Positions 9,007 through 16,654 of a DNA stretch of 64,000 nt are shown piece by piece. The DNA is taken from the NCBI GenBank assembly GCA_035463475.1, contig DATHTE010000058.1, positions 40,788 to 104,787 of the forward strand, given 5' to 3'. Within the stretch, counting starts at the first letter, position 1. The number at the start of each line of letters is the position of its first letter. Source of the DNA: JACPDI01 sp035463475 (GTDB lineage Bacteria > Acidobacteriota > Vicinamibacteria > Vicinamibacterales > 2-12-FULL-66-21). A program made the translations under genes and the position numbers. The notes under the pieces are model-generated. The model was not told the origin of the DNA. It made no database searches and saw only the letters and a program-made list of their open reading frames with translations.

Positions 9007-10107
9007 GTGGACCGTGCGAACGCGCTTCCGTACGTCGCAACCGTCGACGACTACGAGCGGCAGGCCGAAACGCTGCTCGAGGCCCTGAACGCGAAGGAAG
9101 CTTCGGCCGCCTGGCGCTTCAAGTGGGAACACCCGCGCTTTCGCGGACGGTCGGTCGCGGACGTGCGGGACGCCACGCTCGATCTCGCGGACGCGCGGAC
9201 GGTCGTCGCGCAGGAATATGCCTTCGACGACTGGGCGGATCTCGTGGCGTTCGCCGACGCCGTGCGCCGGGAAGGCCCCGTCGCCCTGTTCGAAACCGCC
9301 GTGGAAACCGTCGTCTCGGGCGACGCTGCCGGTCTTCGATCCGTCCTGCGCGAGCGCCCGGACATGGTCCGCGCGCGCTCGACCCGCCGGCACCACGCGA
9401 CGCTGCTCCATTACGTCGCCGCCAACGGCGTGGAAGGCAGCCGCCAGATGACGCCGCCCAACGCCGTCGAGATCGCGAAGATCCTGCTCGATGCCGGCGC
9501 GGAAGTCGATGCGCTGGCGGACATGTACGACGCGAAGTGCACGACGATGAGCATGCTCGTGTCGAGCACCCATCCGCACAAAGCGGGTCTGCAGGGAGCG
9601 CTCGTCGAGACGCTGCTCGATTACGGCGCGGCGTTCGTGGGGCCCGGATCGAACTGGCAGTCGGCCCTCGTGACCGCGCTGACGTTCGGGTATCTCGACA
9701 CCGCGGAGGCGCTGGCGCGGCGCGGCGCGCCCGTGGACGACCTCGCCGCGGCAGCTGGTCTCGGCCGCCAGGAAGAGGCGGAGCGGCTGCTGCCGGATGC
9801 GGACGCGAAAACCCGGCACATCGCGCTCGCGCTCGCCGCGCAACACGGCCACGCCGACGTCGTCCGGTTGCTGCTCGATGCCGGTGAGGATCCGAGCCGG
9901 TACAACCCCGAGGGCTACCACTCCCACGCGACGCCGCTCCACCACGCCGTCTGGTGCGAGCGCGACTCGGTGGTGCGGCTGCTGGTCGAGCGCGGGGCAC
10001 GGCTTGACATCAAGGACACGGTGTACCTGGGGACGCCGCTGGACTGGGCGGTCTACGGCGGAAAGACCGCGCTCGCCGAGTACCTGCGCGCCGCTACAGG
10101 GTCGTGA
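9007..10107 (+). CDS. Ankyrin-repeat protein, cytoplasmic
   Basis: A 366-residue protein with no signal peptide. The first 110 residues are helical and not ankyrin (AAWRFKWEHPRFRG, then a VAQEYAFDDWADLVAF segment seen at the N terminus of many bacterial ankyrin proteins). Ankyrin repeats follow from about residue 130 to the end: ATLLHYVAANG, AKILLDAGAEVDAL, HIALALAAQHGHADVVRLLLDAG (in part), TPLHHAVWCERDSVVRLL, TPLDWAVYGGKTALAEYL. GTG start with AAGGAG six bases upstream. Probably a protein-protein interaction module; partner unknown. Its 3' end overlaps the convergent DUF3667 gene by 14 bases. Confidence 0.85.
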   Translation: MDRANALPYVATVDDYERQAETLLEALNAKEASAAWRFKWEHPRFRGRSVADVRDATLDLADARTVVAQEYAFDDWADLVAFADAVRREGPVALFETAVETVVSGDAAGLRSVLRERPDMVRARSTRRHHATLLHYVAANGVEGSRQMTPPNAVEIAKILLDAGAEVDALADMYDAKCTTMSMLVSSTHPHKAGLQGALVETLLDYGAAFVGPGSNWQSALVTALTFGYLDTAEALARRGAPVDDLAAAAGLGRQEEAERLLPDADAKTRHIALALAAQHGHADVVRLLLDAGEDPSRYNPEGYHSHATPLHHAVWCERDSVVRLLVERGARLDIKDTVYLGTPLDWAVYGGKTALAEYLRAATGS

Positions 10108-10960
10108 GCGCGTACGCGAGCATCAGCACGCTGACCGCTAACAAACAAAGGGAGTACACGACGGCGACGGCCGCAGCCTTTGCGAGGGTCCTGCCCCAGG
10201 GATCGTGAAACACCCGCCGCGACGCCGCCAGTCCGTACCACAGGGCGTAACCGGCCAACGCCGCCTGGATGGCAACCGTCGCGGCCGAAGCCGGGAGGAA
10301 TCCCGTCACGAAGGTCGACAGCGCGAGCGTCGCGAACCACGCGGCGTGAAGATGGAGCGCAAAGTAAAGGTGCGCCGGATAGCGTGGGATCGTGCGGCGC
10401 CAGCCGACCCTGGTGAGCAGCGCGAACAGCGGGAGCAGCGCGAACATCGCCTTGGGATAGGCGGTGCGGATCGTCCGATTGAGCCGCGCCTGGTCGGCGG
10501 CCGCGCGCTCGAGACGCTCGATCCCGAAGAGCCGTGCCGGAAGGCCCTTCTCGATCTCCCGGCGCGCTTCCGGCGTCAGCGTGGTGCTTCCGTCCGGGCT
10601 GGTGATCGTGACGCTGGCCACCTCGCGTGGGGCGCGTCCGGTGATGGCTTCGATCAGCGGGCCGCTCAGGAAGTAGGCCACGCTGCAGATCAGGTACACG
10701 CGCAAGGGCGGAAGCCATCGGGCGCGGCGGCCGGCCAGAAAGTCCGTTGTGAGGAGGCCCGGGTTGACGAACAGCGTCTTGAGGGTCCTCGGGACCTTAC
10801 CTTCCCACTGCGTCAGCTCCTGCGCCGCCTCGTGGAGGAACTCACGCAGTGTGAGGTCCGTGTGCGGCTCCTTCTGCCCGCAGCTCGCGCAGTACGCGCC
10901 CGTGAGCACGGCGCCGCAGTTCAGGCACTCCGACAATGTGGCTGGCTGCACAACACGCAC
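10094..10960 (-). CDS. DUF3667-type zinc-ribbon membrane protein
   Basis: A 288-residue protein that opens with a zinc ribbon (CLNCGAVLTGAYCASCGQK, about residues 13-31), then an amphipathic TLREFLHEAAQELT segment and the LKTLFVNPGLLTTDFLAGRR stretch typical of DUF3667. After that come a hydrophobic segment YLICSVAYFLSG, a polar region of about 80 residues and four further hydrophobic helices to the C terminus. GTG start. Function of the family is unknown; the ribbon presumably faces the cytoplasm. It starts 21 bases after the acyltransferase stop and so is the last gene of a four-gene leftward run. Confidence 0.8.
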   Translation of the reverse strand: MRVVQPATLSECLNCGAVLTGAYCASCGQKEPHTDLTLREFLHEAAQELTQWEGKVPRTLKTLFVNPGLLTTDFLAGRRARWLPPLRVYLICSVAYFLSGPLIEAITGRAPREVASVTITSPDGSTTLTPEARREIEKGLPARLFGIERLERAAADQARLNRTIRTAYPKAMFALLPLFALLTRVGWRRTIPRYPAHLYFALHLHAAWFATLALSTFVTGFLPASAATVAIQAALAGYALWYGLAASRRVFHDPWGRTLAKAAAVAVVYSLCLLAVSVLMLAYALTTL

Positions 10961-10981
10961 AATATCGCTCCGATTGCCGCG

Positions 10982-12067
10982 TCAGGGGCGCGGAACCGTG
11001 TCACGTTCGAGGCGCGGCGCCACGTCCCGGCGCCGATGCCAGCGCGAGGCGACCCACGACTTGACCACCGACAGCACCGACAGGAACGCGGTGAACAGCA
11101 CGTACGCCGCCGCCCACTGCCACAGCGACAGGCTGCGGTGGAGCGGATCGGACACTCGTCCGTACACCATCTCCACGTGAATCCAGTAGACGAACAGCGA
11201 CGTTCGTCCGAACTGCTGCATGAAGCTCGAGCGTGAGGCGAACACCGCGTCACGCAGGCGGTTCCATGCGAACGACAGCGGCAGGAGGAGCAGCAGGATT
11301 CCCACGCGAAGCGCGAAGAACGCGGGTGAGCTGGTCCAGAAGTAGGTCGGCGGAAACGCCGACGGCAGGAACGACGCCGCGAACGCGCCACCGGCGAGCA
11401 GCGCGCCCGAGACGAGAAACGCGAGGTTCAACCGCCTTTCAGCGTGCGCGTCCGTGGCGCGGGCCAGGAGCACGCCCGCCACGGCGCCGGCCGCGAGGAA
11501 CCCCGCCCACGGAAAGAGCACGAAATTCGTCAGCGACGGAACGGGACGGAGGTACGCCTCGACGAAGTCGGGCAGCGCGGACGGCCAGGCGGCGTTGCGG
11601 ACAAACGGGGTGGCAATGCCCGCCAGCACGGCCATCGCCCCGAGCACCACGACTCGCACGCGCCCGGACGAGGTCCACCCGACAATCGCCGCGGCGATCG
11701 CGATCGCCGGGCCCATGATGTTCAGGATGTCCACTCTCAGCAGCGTGGACCACGCGCCGCCGCCCAGCAGCTTCGCCTGCAGCCGGAATAGAAACGCGAG
11801 ACCGTACACTTCCCAGCCCCGGCGCTGCACCGCGCGCGCGGCGCTGCGCAGGTCCGCTCCCCTGCGCATCCTCGCGTCCACGGCGAGCGGCACGGCGACG
11901 CCCGCAAGGAAGAGGAACAGCGGCGCGCCGAAGCCACCGAGGATCCCACCCAGGCCAAAGACCGGCGTCGTCCGATCGGGGGCGCGCGTCCACGCATCGA
12001 GCGTGTGGGCCTCGACCATGATCAGGACCGCGAGCCCGCGCAGCCAGTCGATGTAGCCGCGACGCAT
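10982..12067 (-). CDS. DUF1624/HGSNAT-like membrane acyltransferase
   Basis: A 361-residue polytopic membrane protein. It begins MRRGYIDWLRGLAVLIMVEAHT, the signature of the heparan-alpha-glucosaminide N-acetyltransferase catalytic family (the His is the presumed acyl carrier), and has about nine to ten hydrophobic helices. Family members move acyl groups from cytoplasmic acyl-CoA across the membrane to glycan or lipid acceptors; the acceptor here is unknown. The start follows GGGGAGACGAGG. The open frame continues upstream into the antisense of nhaA, which I regard as spurious. It starts 41 bases after the nhaA stop. Confidence 0.82.
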   Translation of the reverse strand: MRRGYIDWLRGLAVLIMVEAHTLDAWTRAPDRTTPVFGLGGILGGFGAPLFLFLAGVAVPLAVDARMRRGADLRSAARAVQRRGWEVYGLAFLFRLQAKLLGGGAWSTLLRVDILNIMGPAIAIAAAIVGWTSSGRVRVVVLGAMAVLAGIATPFVRNAAWPSALPDFVEAYLRPVPSLTNFVLFPWAGFLAAGAVAGVLLARATDAHAERRLNLAFLVSGALLAGGAFAASFLPSAFPPTYFWTSSPAFFALRVGILLLLLPLSFAWNRLRDAVFASRSSFMQQFGRTSLFVYWIHVEMVYGRVSDPLHRSLSLWQWAAAYVLFTAFLSVLSVVKSWVASRWHRRRDVAPRLERDTVPRP

Positions 12068-12108
12068 CCTCGTCTCCCCGGCGGCGCCCGCTCGCGCCGG
12101 TGTTCCGA

Positions 12109-13257
12109 TTACGAGCCTGCGCCGGCGCGATGCCGCCGGAACCGGCCCACGCCGAGCACCCATGCCGCCACCACCGCGAGCGGCGCGGATGCGAAACTGA
12201 GAAGCGCGCCCATCTTCGTCTCTGCCAGCAGGTCGCCGTCGGGAAAAGCCGCGGTCGCGAAAAACAGCGCGACCGTGAAGCCGATGGCCGCCGCGAGACC
12301 AACGACGAGCATGTCGGCGACGCGAATCCCCCGCAGCTCGCCAAGCCGTGCCGCGATGGCGCCGTAGCTGAGCGCCATGATGCCGATCGGCTTGCCCGCG
12401 ATGAGGCCGATCATGACGAACCAGGTGCCCGGGCCGACGCTGGACAGCGACACGCCGGCATTGACCAGGCCAAAGAAGAAGAGAATCAATTGCACCGGGG
12501 TGTGCCACCAGTGCTCGAACTCGTTGAGCGGATCATGCGCGTGCCGTTCCTCCTCGGCGAGGATGCCCGGGTCGCGCCGCTCGCGCGGAATGAACGGGAT
12601 GACAGGCACGAGCGCGAGGGCCGGATGCAGGCCGCCGCGGAAAAATGCGACCCACGACACCACGCCGGCGCCGATCACATAGGGCCAGAAGCTGCGGACC
12701 TTTCGTTTCTGCAGCACCGAGGCGATCCACATCGCCACGATCACGAGCACGAGGAACTCGCCCGGCCGGACGGTCCCGGTCGGGTAGAACGCCGCCAGCA
12801 GCACGAGCCCCATCGCGTCGTCGGCGATGGCGAGGAGCAGGAGGAACGGAATCGCCGGGTGCTTCGGCCCGAAGATCCAGCGCGCGACCAGGTAGCTGAA
12901 CGCGATGTCCGTCGCGCACGGGATCGCCCAGCCGCGCAGCAGCGGCTCGTTGCCGGTGGAGACCGCCAGCCATGCGTAGAGGAGCGCCGGGCCCGCCATG
13001 CCGCCGGCCGCCGCCAGCAGCGGGACGGCCGCGCGCCGAGGCGACGCGAGCGCGCCGCCGGGCAGCGTCGCTTCCACGATCTCCTTCGCGGCGAGCGCGA
13101 AGAAGAAGACCATGCCGACGTCGTTGACGAGGAAGTGCAGCGCGTGAGCGAAGCGCTCGTAGCTGGCGTGCGCCGCGTTCGCCCACACCAGTCCGGTAGC
13201 CGCCCCGATGAGCAGCCCGAGCTGGTTATCGCGGATGGCCGAAAGCAGACGCTTCAC
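12109..13257 (-). CDS. nhaA: Na+/H+ antiporter NhaA
   Basis: A 382-residue antiporter of the usual family length exporting Na+ in exchange for protons. Key features are PCATDIAFS (the unwound helix IV region), LLLAIADDAMG with the adjacent aspartate pair that binds Na+, a GKPIGI helix X lysine, and about 12 hydrophobic helices. The start codon GTG overlaps the threonine aldolase stop by four bases (GTGA), so translation of the two is probably coupled. A pH-sensing N-terminal region is short. Confidence 0.93.
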   Translation of the reverse strand: MKRLLSAIRDNQLGLLIGAATGLVWANAAHASYERFAHALHFLVNDVGMVFFFALAAKEIVEATLPGGALASPRRAAVPLLAAAGGMAGPALLYAWLAVSTGNEPLLRGWAIPCATDIAFSYLVARWIFGPKHPAIPFLLLLAIADDAMGLVLLAAFYPTGTVRPGEFLVLVIVAMWIASVLQKRKVRSFWPYVIGAGVVSWVAFFRGGLHPALALVPVIPFIPRERRDPGILAEEERHAHDPLNEFEHWWHTPVQLILFFFGLVNAGVSLSSVGPGTWFVMIGLIAGKPIGIMALSYGAIAARLGELRGIRVADMLVVGLAAAIGFTVALFFATAAFPDGDLLAETKMGALLSFASAPLAVVAAWVLGVGRFRRHRAGAGS

Positions 13258-14294
13258 ACCAGCGCGTGAAGTGCGGCTTGGACCGCTTTCGCGGCACGCC
13301 CGCAGTCGTCGGCGGAAATGCCCAGGTGCGTGACCGCGCGGACGCGCCGGCCCCCCACCGCTCCGAGCAGCACGCCCTCGCGGCGGGCGGACTCGACGAA
13401 AGCGTCCACGTTCGTGCCTTCGGGCACCGTGAAGATGACGATGTTGGTCTGCACGCGCGGTGGATCGAGATCGACGCCGGGGATCGCCGCCAGATCGGCC
13501 GCCAGCCGTTGCGCGGTCGCGTGATCCTCGGCCAGCCGATCGACCATCTCGGTGAGCGCGATGATGCCGGCCGCTGCGAGGATGCCGACCTGGCGCATGC
13601 CGCCTCCGAGCATCTTGCGCTGCCGTCGCGCGCGATCGATGAACGCGCGATCGGCGGCGATCATCGACCCGGCGGGTGCAGCGAGCCCTTTCGACAGGCA
13701 GAACTGGATTGACGACACGTGCCGCGTCCAGTCGGTCACAGCGCGGCCGGTCGCGACCGAAGCGTTGAAGATGCGAGCGCCGTCGAGATGCACCCGCAGC
13801 CCCCGGCGACGCGCGAGCTCGCCGACCGCCTCGACGTACGCCGGCGCGAGGATCGCGCCGCCGCGGCGGTTGTGCGTGTTCTCGAGGCAGACCACCGCGG
13901 CTTCAGCGTAGTGCACGTCGCGAGCGGAGGGGCGGATCGCCCGCTCGATCTCGTCGAGCGGCAGCGTGGCGTCCGCGCTGGTCGGCACCGTGTGGAAGAT
14001 CGCGCCGCCGAGCGCCGAGGCGCCCCCCGCCTCGTGAATGAAGATGTGGCTCTGGTCACCCAGAATGACTTCCTGGCCGCGGCCCGCGTGCGTGAGCACC
14101 GAGATCAGGTTGCCCATCGTGCCGCTGGGCACGAAGAGCGCCGCTTCCTTCCCCATCAGCTCCGCGGCGAGCGCCTCGAGCCGGATGACGGTGGGATCTT
14201 CGCGGTAGACGTCGTCGCCGACCTCCGCATCGGCCATCGCGCGCCGCATGGCGGGGGTCGGCAGCGTCACCGTGTCACTGCGCAGATCGATCAT
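13254..14294 (-). CDS. Low-specificity L-threonine aldolase
   Basis: A 346-residue PLP enzyme splitting L-threonine or allo-threonine to glycine and acetaldehyde. It opens MIDLRSDTVTLPTPAMR, has the cofactor-binding SGTMGN segment near residue 60, HLDGARIFNA with the aspartate that contacts the PLP ring nitrogen, and CLSKGLAAPAGS with the Schiff-base lysine. It is the first gene of a leftward run with nhaA, the DUF1624-like protein and the DUF3667 protein. No metabolic link with nhaA is apparent. Confidence 0.92.
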   Translation of the reverse strand: MIDLRSDTVTLPTPAMRRAMADAEVGDDVYREDPTVIRLEALAAELMGKEAALFVPSGTMGNLISVLTHAGRGQEVILGDQSHIFIHEAGGASALGGAIFHTVPTSADATLPLDEIERAIRPSARDVHYAEAAVVCLENTHNRRGGAILAPAYVEAVGELARRRGLRVHLDGARIFNASVATGRAVTDWTRHVSSIQFCLSKGLAAPAGSMIAADRAFIDRARRQRKMLGGGMRQVGILAAAGIIALTEMVDRLAEDHATAQRLAADLAAIPGVDLDPPRVQTNIVIFTVPEGTNVDAFVESARREGVLLGAVGGRRVRAVTHLGISADDCGRAAKAVQAALHALV

Positions 14295-14460
14295 GCTGTT
14301 CCGGATTCTGCTTGGCGCGGACCGCGACGGTCAAGCACTGACGGAAAACAGGAGGCGCGCGGGCAACCGCCGGAAATCCGGCACCGATCGCGGCCGATCG
14401 GCATGAAACGCGCGTTTTCTGGCCTCGTTTCCTAGCACGAAGGTTGCTGTATTGCGGTGC

Positions 14461-16071
14461 ATGGACGAACAGGTCCTCCTGGGCGACGAAGCGGTCGCCC
14501 TTGGAGCGGTTCACGCCGGCCTGACGGCCGCCTACGCGTATCCCGGTACTCCTTCTACTGAAATCGTCGAGTTCCTCATCCGGTACGCCGCGCGACACGG
14601 CCGGCCGCTCGCCACGTGGAGCGCGAACGAGAAGACCGCATACGAAGCCGCACTCGGGGTGTCGTTCGCCGGGCGGCGCGCGCTGGTGGCGATGAAGCAC
14701 GTCGGCCTCAACGTGGCGGCGGATCCGTTCATCAATTCCGCGCTCCTGGATCTCGGCGGCGGGCTGGTCGTGGTGGTCGCCGACGATCCCGGCATGCACA
14801 GCTCCCAGAACGAGCAGGACACGCGCTTCTACGCGGACTTCGCGCGCACGATCTGTTTCGAGCCGGCGAACGCGCAGGAAGCGTACGACATGACGCGCGA
14901 AGCGTTCGACCTGTCGGAACGGTTCAGGGTGCCGGTCGTCGTCCGGCTGGTAACGCGGCTCGCGCACAGCCGCGGCGTCGTCCGCGTGGCCGCGCCGCGC
15001 GAAGAGAACCCGATGCGGCCGCCTCAGAACGCGGCGGCGTGGACGCTGCTCCCGGCCAACGCGCGGAAGCTGTATCGAGAGCTGCTCGAGGGGCAGCAGG
15101 AGGTCCGCGCCCTCGTCGGGCGCCACGCGGCGAACGCGCTCTCGCTCGCCGGCTGCCGTCTCGGCGTCATCACCTGTGGCATCGCCCGGAACTACTACGA
15201 GGAGAACGTGGCGGACCTGCCGCAGGCGCCGTCGCACCTGCACATCGGGACGTACCCGATGCCGATCGATCTCATCCGGCGCCTGGTGAGCCACGTCGAG
15301 GCGGTGCTCGTGCTCGAGGACGGCTACCCGTTCGTGGAGCGCACGCTGCGCGGCGTGCTGCAGCCGCCCATCGAGGTCCGCGGGAAACAGACCGGCGCCC
15401 TGCCCCCGGACGGCGAGCTGACACCGGACCTCGTGCGCACGGCGCTCGGACTGCCGCTGCACGAAGGGGTCGCGCCTCCGGCGCTCCCGCTGCCCTCACG
15501 CCCTCCGCAACTCTGCGCGGGCTGCCCGCACATCGACACGTTCAAGTCCATCCTGAAGGCGGTCGAGGGGCTGAACGCGCGCGTGACGTCCGACATCGGG
15601 TGCTACACGCTCGGCGCGCTCCCTCCCTTTTCCGCCATCCACTCGTGCGTGTGCATGGGAGCGTCGATCGGCATGGCCAAGGGAGCGGCCGACGCGGGCC
15701 TGCATCCGGCGCTCGCGGTGATCGGCGACAGCACGTTCCTGCACTCCGGGATCACGCCGCTCATCGACGCGATTGCCGCGAACACGAACATGACGGTGAT
15801 CATCGCGGACAACGAGGTGGTCGCGATGACCGGCGGCCAGCCGACGGCGCTGCCCTCCTCCCGGATACCTCCGCTCCTGCTGGGCCTGGGCATGGATCCG
15901 GAGCACCTGCACGTGCTCGAAACGCATCCGAAGCAGGTCGATCGCAACGCCGAGATCCTCCGCCGCGAGATCGCCTACCCGGGACTGTCGGTGATCGTGA
16001 CCGTGCGCGAGTGCATCGAGACTGCGCGCGATCGAAAGCGCGCGCCGGCCGCGGCCGCCGTGACGGTTTGA
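14461..16071 (+). CDS. iorA: Indolepyruvate ferredoxin oxidoreductase alpha subunit, without ferredoxin domain
   Basis: A 536-residue TPP-dependent subunit that with IorB oxidatively decarboxylates aryl-pyruvates (from Trp, Phe, Tyr transamination) to aryl-acetyl-CoA. The N-terminal pyrimidine-binding domain starts LLGDEAVALGAVHAG; AYPGTPSTE and the C-terminal PP-binding domain (CAGCPHIDTFKSI, GDSTFLHSGITPL, DNEVVAMTGGQP) follow. Typical IorA proteins are about 600 residues and end in a two-[4Fe-4S] ferredoxin domain; here the chain ends after IVTVRECIETARDRK with no CxxCxxC motif. A TTG three codons upstream with AAGG before it is an alternative start. iorB follows after 10 bases and the ADP-forming ligase overlaps iorB. 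Confidence 0.9.
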   Translation: MDEQVLLGDEAVALGAVHAGLTAAYAYPGTPSTEIVEFLIRYAARHGRPLATWSANEKTAYEAALGVSFAGRRALVAMKHVGLNVAADPFINSALLDLGGGLVVVVADDPGMHSSQNEQDTRFYADFARTICFEPANAQEAYDMTREAFDLSERFRVPVVVRLVTRLAHSRGVVRVAAPREENPMRPPQNAAAWTLLPANARKLYRELLEGQQEVRALVGRHAANALSLAGCRLGVITCGIARNYYEENVADLPQAPSHLHIGTYPMPIDLIRRLVSHVEAVLVLEDGYPFVERTLRGVLQPPIEVRGKQTGALPPDGELTPDLVRTALGLPLHEGVAPPALPLPSRPPQLCAGCPHIDTFKSILKAVEGLNARVTSDIGCYTLGALPPFSAIHSCVCMGASIGMAKGAADAGLHPALAVIGDSTFLHSGITPLIDAIAANTNMTVIIADNEVVAMTGGQPTALPSSRIPPLLLGLGMDPEHLHVLETHPKQVDRNAEILRREIAYPGLSVIVTVRECIETARDRKRAPAAAAVTV

Positions 16072-16081
16072 GGCGTCATCC

Positions 16082-16654
16082 ATGAAATTCGACATCATTC
16101 TCGCGGGGGTCGGAGGCCAGGGAGTACTCTCGTTGTCCGGCGTCATCGCGGCGGCGGCGCTGCAGGAAGGGCTCGCCGTGAAGCAGTCCGAAGTGCACGG
16201 CATGTCGCAGCGCGGCGGCGCCGTGCTCGCCAACCTCCGCATGGGATCGGCGCCGATCGCGAGCGATCTCGTGCCTGTCGGCTGCGCGTCGCTCATCCTG
16301 AGCATGGAGCCGCTGGAGAGCCTGCGGTACCTGCGCTATCTGTCCCCCTCGGGCGCGGTGATCACCTCGACCGAGCCGGTGCGCAACATCCCCGATTACC
16401 CGGACCTCGCCGAACTGCTGGGCGCCGTCCGCTCGCTGCCGCACGCCGTGCTGATCGACAGCGAGCGCCTGGCCCGCGCCGCCGGCTCCGCGCGCGCCGC
16501 CAACATGGCGCTCGTCGGCGCCGCATCCGCCATGCTGCCGCTGAAGGTGGACACGCTGGAACGGTGCATCGCGGGGCGCTTCGGCGCCAAAGGGCAGGCG
16601 GTGGTGGACCTCAACCTGAAAGCGTTCCGCGCGGGACGCGAGGCGGCGGCATGA
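16082..16654 (+). CDS. iorB: Indolepyruvate ferredoxin oxidoreductase beta subunit
   Basis: A 190-residue gamma-type domain of 2-oxoacid:ferredoxin oxidoreductases, which forms the CoA-binding part of the complex with IorA. Features are DIILAGVGGQGVLSLSGVI at the N terminus and SEVHGMSQRGGAVLANLRMG, both family hallmarks. Length is normal for IorB. The last codons overlap the ATG of the acyl-CoA ligase (ATGA), indicating translational coupling. Confidence 0.92.
   Translation: MKFDIILAGVGGQGVLSLSGVIAAAALQEGLAVKQSEVHGMSQRGGAVLANLRMGSAPIASDLVPVGCASLILSMEPLESLRYLRYLSPSGAVITSTEPVRNIPDYPDLAELLGAVRSLPHAVLIDSERLARAAGSARAANMALVGAASAMLPLKVDTLERCIAGRFGAKGQAVVDLNLKAFRAGREAAA

Noticed and set aside
12068..12508. 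N-terminal extension of the DUF1624-like protein
   Set aside because: The extension is the shadow of nhaA; the internal ATG has a GGGGAG site and gives the typical family start.
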